Source: Hofstenia miamia (lineage: Eukaryota; Xenacoelomorpha; Acoela). From it: a stretch of 64,000 nt of DNA. The stretch is from positions 1,236,822 to 1,300,821 of the forward strand of contig SCFE01000087.1 in NCBI GenBank assembly GCA_004352715.1, given 5' to 3'. Below, one piece after another: positions 10,601 to 21,676 of this stretch. How positions within the stretch are numbered: position 1 is the stretch's first letter; each line of letters starts with the position of its first letter. Position numbers and translations under genes: made by a program. Below the pieces are notes generated by a model that was not told the DNA's origin, ran no database searches, and saw only the letters and a list, made by a program, of their open reading frames with translations.

Positions 10601-13600
10601 TTCATGAATTCCTCAAGTTGAACCAATGTAAACGGGGCTTTAGATTTCGCAATCCACAGATATGAGAAGAACTTGGAGATTTCAGATGACGTTCTATTAA
10701 CATATTTTTCAGTTATGTTATGGCCAAAAAATATATGAAAAATGGTTTATATTTGTGGTGTCTATCTAGATTAATAAGAATATGTGCGTTTTTTAAGGCT
10801 TGGTAAACCTATAATTTTTCAAAGAAAGTCATACAAATCAAAATTTTAAAACAAAAATCAATATTTTAACCTTTAATGATCGTGAACAATATCTAAATGA
10901 TTAAAAATGTGTAATAACAACAATGGCTTTTTCATAAAAACCTACAAGAATATGGCGTGATGCACAAGATTAAAACAAATTTATTTTTTGGAAAAAGCAA
11001 CTAGACAATTAGAAGTGAGATCAATAACATTAAGCTTTTCAAGTTCCATTCTTGGGTAATTTCATTTTGGAATAGATAGACAGGTCTGATATTTTTAAAT
11101 TTGCCACTTATCATGTATCTGAAGACACATTGTAATATTGCATTAAGATTCTGTATGTATAGTGTAACGCTTTTAACTTAATGTAAACTAAGATGTTAAA
11201 TATTGCTAGCAATTTAGCATTTCACGTATGCAATTTTAATCTAAATTCTACTAAATATTAATAACCCGTTTATTGTATTGCACTTAACTAAAACCGTCTC
11301 AAAAAATGTATGTATTACATTCTAATATGTAAAATGCAATGCATAGCATCTTCAATTATTTAATAATAATTTAATGCCTGCTATAAAATCACATTGTTTG
11401 TTATTTATGGTATTCATAAATTTTTCTCAATGATTTTATGGCAAATTGTCAAATGCTATTCTAATTACGAATGCGTGTCATTTGAAACTTTCCATTTTTC
11501 ATTGTCCATTGTTCCTGCTTGAAAATGATGCCTGTAAGAACCAACTAAACACTTTTATGTTGTTAAAATCCATGATTAAAATATCTCTTAGAGAAATGTG
11601 TAATCCTCTTTTAAGACTTTTATCGCCAATGTATAAGGTAGCCAAGCTAAAGCAATGTATTCAATATATCAATGATTTCAACATTCATTTATGGAATTTT
11701 ACTATTCTAGAGCTATAAGAATTTGGTAATTTGACCAATGTCACTTGCCATCTCACCTTGAATTTTTATCATTTTTTGACTCTTTAATTTTTTAATTTTC
11801 TAACTTTATTTCCCTTTTTCACTAAGATCTCAAAGATGATCTAAAGGTGCTAGAAAACTTTGTTTTGAGAACAAATATTGGTATTATTTTGAAATTCAAT
11901 TCAATAATTTCAAAAACCTCTATTCCGAGTAATCATTTTAGGGAGTTTAACCTGAAGTTCTCCAGAATATTTGTTAATATCTGGTGTTGGCTTCAAAATC
12001 ATTATAATAAACCACGGGATTAAACAGTGTCTAATCTTTCATTTACTCTTAACCCTCTCCCTCCTCAATCTGTAACTCCTTGTTGGCATTCCACGACATC
12101 TGATTGTGAAACTCAACAAGGCTTGGATGGACTATCTATAAAAAAATTAGTTGATGATAGCTATCAATCCCCTGAGATTTTGTATTCATAATTATTTGAA
12201 TCTTAATTAGGAGGGGGATCATTTAAATAAATTTCAAAAATGCAGAATTTGCTTTAAAAATAGTTTGCTTTAAAAATAGTTAACATAAAGCAGAAATATT
12301 TACCACTATATGTGTGAACATTCACCAATAGATAATGATTCCCACATTTCCTAATAGGCTTGGAGACAATTGTTTGAAAATGTTGGCAAAATAGTTTGTT
12401 CTTTGTTAAGGTGTCAGTGCAGTTTAAGGTTAAATATAGATTACTAGGTTATTTGTGAAATTAATAACATGTATATATCTATGTGGTCTCTAGAAACAGC
12501 TGAATTATGTACATGTTTTTGTTTATAGTTATTTAACATTAATTGATTTTTTTAAAATGATTTTAAAATTAATCTTGAAAGTTTATTCTAAATTGATCAT
12601 ATTAGTTTTTTGTACAATAAAGCTCTCCATACTAATATTTTACGATGCTTTTATAAAAATTAGTTTATCAATGTGTGCGGATGTATGCTAAGTGTCCTCT
12701 ACGCACTATCGTTAGTGTTTAGTGTTGTTTATTTGCACTTGGAAAACACAATTTCAGCTCAGAAGGTAACTTTTGTTGCATTCTTGCTACACGTTTTTTC
12801 CTTAATTGAAAATTAATACAGGAATACTTGCTGAATGTCTTCTATTAAAAAGTCTCCATACTTTAAAACTTTTAATTACAAATATTTTGTTTTATGCATT
12901 CAGAATCAAATAGTGTTGGGTGGTGTCCCACAAAAGCCGAACAAGAAAAAAATGAAAACGTAATTGTTTTTTAATTTTCAGCGGAAGCAGTTGAAAAAAT
13001 TTTTAGTTTTCCTGCCACACGCGCTAAATGACTTATCAAGTCAGGCTTACATTTGTTTTGCTTCACTAACAACTTAATTTAGTGTTATGAAAATATGCTT
13101 TAAAAGGCTATTTTTCTTTTGAATTACGTTTTTTTAATAATACCGATAGTAGTTAGCCACAAAAACGAAACGAAAACCGCAGTTTTGAAGTGTAAGAAAA
13201 ACGGAAACCGAGATATTTTTGGAAACCGCCGAGGATTAATCGACATTTAACCCTGAAACACTACAGTTAACTTTCATCCAATCCGCATTTGTATGTTTTA
13301 ATTTTACAGCTAAAAGTCATTCCATTAAGCAGTTGAATGCTAACACAATTTTAACTTCAGAAACCTGTCAGTAATTATTCCGACATTATTAAAAACATGT
13401 TTATATCATTGCTAAGATGTCATACGCGATCCGTTTGCATTGTTCAGGTTTTTAATTGCGGCTTGCTGGCAGTAAGTGACAAATATCACACTTTCTTTCT
13501 AATTACTTACTAACCTTAGAAAGTTAATTAGTTAGTACACTTTTCCGTATTGACATCCGAATTTCCATGGAGAATCCCCAATTGTTTTCAATATTTTTAT

Positions 13601-15502
13601 TCCGATGTCTTATTTTAGTTCACTCGTATGTCGCTACAAGATGCGATTAGAAACAAAAATGGATGAAATATAACGTTAAGCAATTAAATATTATTTGTGC
13701 TACTACCAAACGTGTGATTACGACTTGTTTGCTTTTTATTGTCAATTCCTGCAATAGTTTAGCTGTAGAACAAAGTCAGCTGTTACAAAAATTATTATAC
13801 TAGCAAACGTTCCCATGTGTTCTCGGAGAACGAGATCGCATTCGTGGTAGGCATTTTAGTGTTTATCAAATGATAATTTATTTTTTCATCCAATGTTTTA
13901 CTATGTTTCATACACTTTTAATTTTGGCTCATTTTTGCAGAAATCTTTCAGTTTTGTTTATTGTTATTCATGATTTCAAAAATTGTTTTTGAAATAATTT
14001 ACAACCAATTGATGATTTTTATTTTTCCACATTTATTTGATCTTTCACCATGTTAGATGGGGCTGGAATTGGAGCTCATTTTCTAATTATTTAGTTTATT
14101 ATTATATATCTTTTAAGTATTTTTCTTGTGTTCATAGTTTGCATTTCGGTATAATTATCTAGAAAATATGCAACTAACCTAAAAAAATTGTTGCATAAAT
14201 TATTCTTATGTATGGAAATATTTTACTTATATTAGATTCAAAAATGTTCAAAATAGTCCATTCTATTTATGCATTATTTACATATTTGTTTAATCAAATA
14301 AGCTTTATGTTAAGGAATGTACAGATTGTACGAATTTGGCATAAATTTCACAATTGTTTTGCAAAGATCAACGCTATAACTTGGAATTTTAACACTAATT
14401 GCAATTTTTGCATTGATTTAGGGTCCATCTTATGCCCCTGCGAAAGACATCCCTAAAAGTTGTCTTCATAGTTTTTTTGAAGTATTTAAATTTAAAATTT
14501 ATAGAAAATTTATCACTTGTTTTGATTTAAGTTTCATTAATTTATTTGCATTTTTACTGATTTTGAACGTAAATGTTCCAGAAACCTTTAGTCTATTTTT
14601 TGCATATCTTGTTTATTAATAGAAATATTTTTGGTGAAACATTTCATAGGGCATAGGATGAAGGTTTAATGTCGTATAACATATCAGAATAAATTTGAAT
14701 TCACAATTAAAATATAATTTTGCTGGTAAAAATCGGTTGTTTTATTGATCACTTCAAAAACTCTTGTCAAATTTAGTGCCCGGATATTTAGTACAAGTAT
14801 TTTATTATTATATGACTGGCAAGTTATACATTGTATAGAATATATAGTTCGGAATAAACAACAACAAAATGTTTTATTAGCAAAAGTGATCTTTTATAAG
14901 ATAATAGTGAAATATATTATTTTATGAAAATTTGCAAATTAACAAAATGTGAATGTTATCGGCTGAGTTTATTCAATCCACAAACTTGGTTTGGAACTAT
15001 ATTGTGTGGATATTCAAAATATTTTAAATTGCTCTAATACGTGCAAAATCGGATCATAAAAGTTTGACGAATCTGAATGAAAGAACATTCATTGAGGACT
15101 GTTTGTATATTTTTGCATATTGGAAAAGTTGTGGCTCAAAAAACAATTTATGCTCGGAATATAAGGTCTCGGCAATTGACAAATTTTCAAATGTTAGAGT
15201 AGTATATGGTACTAGACATCGACCATTTTCTTTGAGAAACAATTATAGATTTCAGCGAGTTTGATGATGAGACCTTCCTCCTGGAATAGCTCAATATGGC
15301 CATCCATTGTTAAGCCCATAGTGCGAAATCTAATTTGTTTTATGTTATATTTCATAATATACTACAATTTGAAAAATTTTCTTGATAAATTGGGAAATTT
15401 CTTCAGGTGGGCATTTAAAGGGTCCTAATCCACAAAGAACATCCCTAAAATAATAAATTAATATCTAGCTAATTTAATTAGTTTTGCGAACGTGAACAAA
15501 TA

Positions 15503-15505
<3 letters not shown>

Positions 15506-15536
<31 letters not shown>
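15506..15536. repeat. (TA)n microsatellite
   Basis: A pure TA run of about 31 bases. Confidence 0.95.
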
Positions 15537-15538
<2 letters not shown>

Positions 15539-16899
15539 ATTAATTTCGAAACATTTCTACAATATTTTGTTCGTAGTCAGTCAGTAAATATTTGTCGTAC
15601 AATATTAATTTATTAATTTATAAGATAATAATATTGCTTACACTAAATTGTATCAATCGACTTCTTCCCGAATTTACATTGTTTTAAGTGATATTTTGGC
15701 ATTGAAATTGAAATAGAGATATTCAACCACAATCGTGAACTTGAAGAAAAATTTTTTGAAATAGTTATGAAACTACAGCTTAAATATACATGATTCAAAA
15801 TAATAATTAATGAATATTGGAACGTGGATTTTATTAATATACTCTACTTTTTTTAATTTTTCTAACTTTTTGACGTAGGTATAGATTCAAATATGTAAAA
15901 GCGCTCAAAAACACTGATTTATTTTCTATGATTGCTTCACTCAAATTTAAATAAAAAGTTCACATTACTCACTGAATTCTTCCAATTTTATAACTTTTTG
16001 TAAGATGAAAATTTTTATTGAAAAATTTACAAATGTGAAACCTGTTTAATATGTATTATTAGTATTTCAAATGCGATTACAAGAAACCCTTGAATTTCGT
16101 TTGAACCTAAGCATATTTGTGATTGTAACGTATGACGAAACTAGATTTTAAGCATTCTTATTAGGAATCTTAATGTTGTCTGTAATTCGGTTACTAGATT
16201 TTTCTGGCAGCATTTGAATTACGAAATGAATGCACAGGTATTGTTTCATTAACGTATTACACTGTGTGCTACTTTATTTACTGCTATCAGTAGAGCTGTC
16301 ATTATCCGATAACATTAGCATAAATTAATGTCTCCTATATATTCTGATGTTTCACCAGAAACTTTTTAGAAAACAAAGTGTTCTTATTTTCCTTCAACAT
16401 TTAGAATCGTGTCAGTTTTTCATTCTAGGGATAGGGAAGCTTGTTTGCATATAATTATTCATAAATGAGCTTATATTATAGTAATCACAAAACAAATAAT
16501 GGTAAGCTTCCTTAGATCACATGGCTTCAACTCTAACGCCTAGCATATAATCTATAAGCCAACTAAACTTACTCCAGATCAAGAATTTATTCTCAAAATA
16601 TTGTAAAACAATCAGTAGTGTTGAGTCAGGTCAGGATTTTTAGATCAGGTCTATGGGGATTAATCAGGTCAGGTTTTAGGTAAGGGTTGAGTCATCGCAA
16701 ATTAGGTGCTGGACAAAACAAGATCAGGTTTGATAGCATTATTTTTGCTTGATAATTTTGATATTATCTTAGTTTTATTAGATGGAAATTTCTTTTACTC
16801 AGTGTAGTTTGGTTCCAATACCTTGCTTTACTACGGTTTTTCATTATATATGTGATATGTGTTGATGGCTGCCTTTTAGCTAATAATAGGGTCAACCTG

Positions 16900-16985
16900 T
16901 TTAGGGCCTGGTGGTATATCGATACCGCGGCATTTTGACAATACTGAAAAATAACGATACCGCAGCATCTTGCCAAAAAAATTTA
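16900..16985 (+). repeat. Dispersed repeat R3, copy 1
   Basis: This block aligns to the reverse complement of 29553-29625. Both share a 'tttagggcc' start, a 'ggtatatcgatacc'-like block and 'aacgataccgc'. It is an interspersed repeat of unknown class found here in both orientations. Confidence 0.55.
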
Positions 16986-17811
16986 TCGGTATTTTATTTA
17001 AGAGTATGTGTGATTGTATGCAAGTCCACGGTTCAATATTTGCAGTAGGAAAATTTGACATAATTCTTAAGAACAAATGTCTATTAATCATACAGTAACA
17101 ATTATATGGCTGATTAGCGTGCAAAATGTTGTCATAAATACCTTCACAAAAACAAGCTATTTACAGATTTTTTCTTAAAAAATCAGATTTACAAAATGTT
17201 CCAATTTGGATTAAGGTGCATTTATTTCTTTGCAATGCAAAAATCATAATTATGAAATTAAATCCTTTTAATTTATGCTCGAGGTCGAAATGTCCATTGC
17301 TGTTTTAATAAACTGGTGTAGCCTTTCTGTAGGGTTGTACTTGCCTTTGATATTAAACATTGTTCTATGCAGCACTTAGAAATTGTATTTTCTTTATCAG
17401 ACCCTAATGTTAAAAAAATATTTGTAATAACTAGGTCAACAAAGTCAAAATTTAGTAAGCAATTCCCTTTCAAATAGGAAATCCGAAAAATATCATATAG
17501 TTGATATAACCATAATATACTACAACGGCAGAAAATGTTTTATTTTTGTCTTTAATTATAGCTTGTAGTGATCAAATAAATAACTAAGAAATATTTTTAC
17601 CCAAACAATTTCAAATTTTGAAGTAAAATGAATTTGTATAAAATAAGTTTTTAAGGAAAATAATATCAATTTTATAAGTTCAAGGTTTGCACGTATCACC
17701 CGCATCTTCCATGACACACTAATTTTGTCCTTCCTAACATGTTATCCATTCATTTAACAAACTTTATTTAACCATAATTACCAAATCAGCCAACACATTA
17801 TAACACGTGTT

Positions 17812-17814
<3 letters not shown>

Positions 17815-17845
<31 letters not shown>
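17815..17845. repeat. (TA)n microsatellite left of gap
   Basis: A TA run followed by CTAT and then N from 17850. Confidence 0.95.
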
Positions 17846-17846
<1 letters not shown>

Positions 17847-17849
17847 TAT

Positions 17850-18040
17850 NNNNNNNNNNNNNNNNNNNNNNNNNNNNNNNNNNNNNNNNNNNNNNNNNNN
17901 NNNNNNNNNNNNNNNNNNNNNNNNNNNNNNNNNNNNNNNNNNNNNNNNNNNNNNNNNNNNNNNNNNNNNNNNNNNNNNNNNNNNNNNNNNNNNNNNNNNN
18001 NNNNNNNNNNNNNNNNNNNNNNNNNNNNNNNNNNNNNNNN
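17850..18040. other. Assembly gap (191 N)
   Basis: A run of N with (TA)n arrays on both sides (17815-17845 and 18041-18066). Both TA arrays are followed by CTAT (17846 and 18067), so part of the flanks may be one array represented twice. Confidence 0.99.
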
Positions 18041-18066
18041 TATATATATATATATATATATATATA
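18041..18066. repeat. (TA)n microsatellite right of gap
   Basis: A TA run starting directly after the gap. Confidence 0.95.
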
Positions 18067-19439
18067 CTATTGGTTTCATTATAATGATTCTGATACCTAA
18101 CCGATGCCGCGGTCTTAATTGTATTAGTATTACAGTTAGAATTTATATCAAGACATCCTAAATAATATCAAGATGTCACTGAGGTTTCATATGACTGGGA
18201 TTAATTTTAGAACGTTATTTAATTCTATTTTAGAAGAGGTTATTATCTTAAGCCGATTTTTGCCATGAAATACAGTGTAAACGAAAAAGGGAAATGTAAT
18301 TCGATAAAAGGAGGGTGCTGTTTCTATGAAATCTTTTCCTCTATGACCATGACGATTAAACAGGTTTATATCATCTCGGACAATCAGTCTTTTTTGAGGA
18401 GCGAAGTTTTGTCTGGAGAAATTAAATATTACCTTTGCCATTGCAGCCAGTATTCAAATTAGTTAGACTACTTATGCTTCCCATAACTCAGCTGAAAGAA
18501 AACAACAAACGCAAATAGCCCTTTAGTGCTTACTAATTACAGCTTGGAGAGAAAACACTTTTTTCTGGAAATTTCTGTTCCGTAAATCGATTTATTAGTT
18601 TCGTATCTGCTCTTACCGGAACTAGAAACAGATCTGTCTAAATGCGACCAGTTTGCCATAACGTACATTCAGTTGCGTCTTAGTAAACAGCTTGCTAGTT
18701 AAATAACATGCAATTAAATTCCGAATTCAAAGTCTTGTTTTAGGGTACTTCAAATGCATAGAAAGTAAATTTTAAGTGCTTGGAGGATACTCAGAAGGCA
18801 TAATCTAATTTCACAACTTTTTATACATAATGTGGAAGTATGACTTTAAAGTAAACAAGAACTTTTGTTCTATGACTTATCAAGTTGTACTTATATTTCT
18901 TTGGTACTTTTTTTAGCGTTTATTTAAAGTAATGCGAAGTACTTGTTAGATCTACTTCATCTTTTAAGGATACGGCAATGGGGGATGAGGATACATGACG
19001 CCCCCAGAATTTTAAGAGTGGATATTGTAACTATATTCCTTCCTGAAAAAATACTGAATATTTAACCCAATTTCTAGTTGTTCACATTTTAAAAATTTTT
19101 AGCCAAGCCTGCTTAAAATATTGAAAGTCTTTTATATGTGGCATCTATGGGTTTGAGCTCGCTCATGAAATGATGGAGATTTGTGCCAAAACGTATTCTT
19201 GTGCCTGAAGTACATGCCAATAGGAATTTTTTTTCAATAAGAAATCAGAAATAATTCCATACCTAGTGTTCGGATACTGAGGTGGTCTAATGTCCATGGG
19301 AACAACAACTACCCTGATATATTTTGTTTTCTGACGAAAAACTGTGTTAGTCCCATCCAGGCACGCCGTGTGCAAAGTCATGTGTCGCGCCGCAAATGCG
19401 CGCCTGGATCGGACAATGCCAGGTAATGAATTAAATCGA

Positions 19440-19565
19440 AAATGAAAGAGGAGACAATTCTTTATCTTTGGTCTTTTCAGATTTTAAATATTTTCATTAG
19501 TTCCTGAGTTTATGAGTGTTTAAATATTATTTGGAGAAACCGTCACAGATTTTGAAAAAAATTCT
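19440..19565 (+). repeat. Dispersed repeat R2, copy 1
   Basis: It resembles 26240-26385 and 46550-46690. Shared features in order are 'aatgaaag', a TTCTTT-rich block, 'tcagattttaaatatttt', 'gagtttatgagtgtttaaa' and 'ttttttgaa'. Divergence is high and the class is unknown. Confidence 0.45.
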
Positions 19566-20223
19566 TATTGGAATTAGGGTTAGGAAATTGACATCTTTAG
19601 GAAAGTTACATTAAGTGTGCTGTCAATTTATAAGCCCTGAACTGTTATGAAGGCAATTTCAAAAGTTATATGCAAATCATATGCTCCCCTGCATATTATA
19701 TTGTTAAACTGAATGTATGTAAAACAAATTTTAAGCGCGAAGCAAGGAGCTCGGATTAACAGAGATGACACGGAAATATTTTAGAAAAATATGTAGTGGG
19801 AATTGTTTTAAAGTTTTCTATAAATGCATTAATATTACATACATTTAAAGCTAAATTGTTTCATTAAAATTGAAAACATTCGCCTTACATTCATAAAAAG
19901 ATATAAAATTAACTACATTTAGATGAGAAATGAAGCTTCTTAACTACTTGTGATGAATTTGACTTGGAAAGTTTCTGCTTTGATCATCTAGTTTACGGAT
20001 TTAACCTCTACTAAAAGTATTGAACAATCTTGTGTAGAGGAGTAAGTAATAGTCGTTCATAATCTTCATTTTCAGTTGCCAATGATTTAAAAACTTTTGT
20101 AACATAAGAAATGCGTGGGATGTTGAGTACACTCAGGTTTCACAGCACTTTATACTTAATTATTGTTTCATTGGTGATTTATAAATGTCCAATAGAAAAT
20201 TCATGAATGAAATCAGCATTTTT

Positions 20224-20292
20224 AATTATATCACTGGAACCTTTAAAATCAACAAATAATTTGTTGACTTTAAAGGTTCCAGTGATATAATT
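20224..20292. repeat. Near-perfect 33-bp-arm palindrome
   Basis: Left arm 20224-20256 and right arm 20260-20292 are reverse complements with one mismatch, separated by TAA. The arms begin AATTATATCACTGGAACC. It could form a strong hairpin or cruciform. It lies about 70 bp upstream of the mariner left end and is not part of that element. Confidence 0.93.
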
Positions 20293-20361
20293 GAAAATTG
20301 AAATTTTTCTCAATAAATCTAGCAATATGCACAATAAAATTACCTAGCCTTTGATAAACTA

Positions 20362-20385
20362 CGAGGGTCATATCAGAAGTTCTGC
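20362..20385 (+). repeat. Mariner left terminal inverted repeat
   Basis: Starts CGAGGGTCATATCAGAAGTT; matches the reversed right end at 20 of 24 positions. Confidence 0.93.
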
Positions 20386-20541
20386 ACAGCAGTCATTCTT
20401 GTGATCGATTTAATTGTTAATTAACAATTTGCTTGTGCATTCAGTCAGACACAACGTCTTGTGATTAGCATTCACTTAGTGCGCATCTGCGTGTCTTTAT
20501 AAGACAGTTGGAAGCCTTTAGGTTCAGTAACGTGTTTGGAC

Positions 20542-21600
20542 ATGGCTGAATTCAGTAGAAACGAGTGGCGTGCAATAATTCATTTTCTTTTTAAAGAGGG
20601 AAAAACGCCAACTGAAGCAGCTAATCGCCTGCAGCAACACTATGGCGCATCTGCACCTGACAGATCGACAATCAGCAGATGGATGTCGCGGTTCCAGTGT
20701 GGCAGAACTTCGCTGGAAGATGACCCCCGCTGTGGAGCTCCGATCACGGCCACCGGTGAAGATCAGGTGGCCATTGTCCGTAACCTGTTGGACGAAGATC
20801 GTCGACTGACGTTCGATGAACTGCAGGCTGCCACTGGTTTCAGCCGAGGCAGTTTGCAGCGAATCATTCATGACGATCTAGAAATGAAGAAGGTTAGTGC
20901 TCGATGGGTCCCAAGGCTGCTGACGGAGGAACACAAGATCGCGAGAGTCCAACTGTCGACGGGATCTCTGCAACTGCTGGAGGAGTTGGGCGAGCGGTTT
21001 TGGCGGCGCATCATTACTGCTGACGAAACGCCTCTCCCACACTATATGCCGGAAACAAAGCGGCAGTCTATGCAGTGGATATCGGCTGGAGAACCTCGAC
21101 CCGTGCATGCTCGATCTGCACCGTCCGTTGGCAAGTTCCAGGTCACGGTATTCTGGGACTGTGACGGTGTCATCCATGTTGACTATTGTCCGCCTCGCCA
21201 AACCATCAACGCTGCCTACTACAGCGAGCTACTCCAGATTGTGCACAATAAACTGCCTCAAGTTCGTCCAGGAAAGTTGCACATGCGCCCGCTGTTTCTC
21301 CAGGACAATGCCCGAGTGCACACGGCCAATTTAACTATGGCTAAAATTCGAGAACTGAAGTGGCAATTGTTACCACACCCCGCCTATTCCCCAGACCTTG
21401 CACCCAGCGACTTCCATCTCTTTGGACCGATGAAAGATCCCCTCCGAGGCGTCAAATTTGATGGAGAAAAGGAAATTCGAGCCGCAGTCAAGAACGTTTT
21501 GAACAGCTTCCCGAAATCGTGGTTCGATGAAGGCATGAAGAAGCTGGAGAAGCGCTGGAAGAAGTGCATTGACTTAGAAGGCGATTATGTGGAAAAATAA
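20542..21600 (+). CDS. Mariner transposase, intact
   Basis: A 352-codon DD34D transposase that would cut and paste the element by binding its terminal repeats. I start it at the ATG at 20542; an in-frame TTG at 20536 is not a likely eukaryotic start. Residues 1-110 carry two helix-turn-helix regions, including a 'RSTISRWMSRFQCGR' block and a 'FSRGSLQRIIHDDL' block. The linker 'WVPRLLTEEHK' corresponds to the conserved WVPHxL motif. The catalytic aspartates are in 'TADETPL', in 'QDNARVHTA' and in the final D of 'YSPDLAPSD', with 34 residues between the second and third. Most relatives have W where this has P in TADETP, and TGDE instead of TADE; this might reduce activity. No stops or frameshifts are present. 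It is an intronless gene whose base composition differs from the flanks. Confidence 0.97.
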   Translation: MAEFSRNEWRAIIHFLFKEGKTPTEAANRLQQHYGASAPDRSTISRWMSRFQCGRTSLEDDPRCGAPITATGEDQVAIVRNLLDEDRRLTFDELQAATGFSRGSLQRIIHDDLEMKKVSARWVPRLLTEEHKIARVQLSTGSLQLLEELGERFWRRIITADETPLPHYMPETKRQSMQWISAGEPRPVHARSAPSVGKFQVTVFWDCDGVIHVDYCPPRQTINAAYYSELLQIVHNKLPQVRPGKLHMRPLFLQDNARVHTANLTMAKIRELKWQLLPHPAYSPDLAPSDFHLFGPMKDPLRGVKFDGEKEIRAAVKNVLNSFPKSWFDEGMKKLEKRWKKCIDLEGDYVEK

Positions 21601-21650
21601 AATGTAGTTTGTTTAATATATGTTTTCATGCTTGAATAAATTTGTTTTGT

Positions 21651-21674
21651 GCAAAACTTTTGGCATGACCCTCG
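21651..21674 (-). repeat. Mariner right terminal inverted repeat
   Basis: Read on the minus strand it starts CGAGGGTCATGCCAAAAGTT. Confidence 0.93.
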
Positions 21675-21676
21675 TA

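Larger units (their letters stand above)
8340..10639. mobile_element. Fold-back element A with minisatellite arm
   Basis: The two ends are inverted copies. The left end starts AGCCCCGTTTACACTGGTTC at 8340, and the reverse complement of the right end (ending 10639) starts AGCCCCGTTTACATTGGTTC. Inverted similarity continues inward for about 130 bp and into 57-bp subrepeats. Both ends are flanked by TTA (8337-8339 and 10640-10642), a 3-bp target duplication of the TWA type known for PIF/Harbinger elements. The right arm has been expanded into a tandem array while the left arm holds only about one and a half units. The centre contains (TA)n, an 828-bp gap and unique DNA. No transposase is visible, so it is probably non-autonomous; the superfamily is inferred. 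Confidence 0.75.
10643..20223. other. Gene-free region with microsatellites, one gap and old repeats
   Basis: No supported gene. It contains (TA)n arrays, an assembly gap at 17850-18040, a copy of repeat R3 (16900-16985), pieces of repeat R1 (near 12205-12400) and a copy of R2 (19440-19565). An inverted pair around 'catcttatgcccc' (14425) and 'gggcataggatga' (14649) is weak. Frames such as 11446-11718, 14208-14456 and 19163-19381 show no motif I recognise. Confidence 0.5.
20362..21674 (+). mobile_element. Complete mariner transposon (1313 bp)
   Basis: The element has terminal inverted repeats that begin CGAGGGTCAT at 20362 and, reversed, at 21674; 20 of the outer 24 bases match. It is flanked by TA on both sides (20360-20361 and 21675-21676), the target duplication of Tc1/mariner elements. 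Its length is the usual mariner length, and it encloses one intact transposase gene on the plus strand. An AATAAA lies at 21635-21640, between the stop codon and the right repeat. The gene is clearly richer in GC than its surroundings, which suggests recent arrival. Confidence 0.97.

Noticed and set aside
10137-10665. Open frames with a 19-residue repeat (KSSNEIN...), looking like a repetitive protein
   Set aside because: The repeat unit is 57 bp, so any frame without a stop in one unit stays open. The array is part of a terminal inverted repeat, has no start context and is broken by a 3-base deletion variant followed by a stop.
20524-21569. Minus-strand and alternate-frame open frames inside the mariner
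   Set aside because: Shadows of the transposase gene; no motifs of their own.
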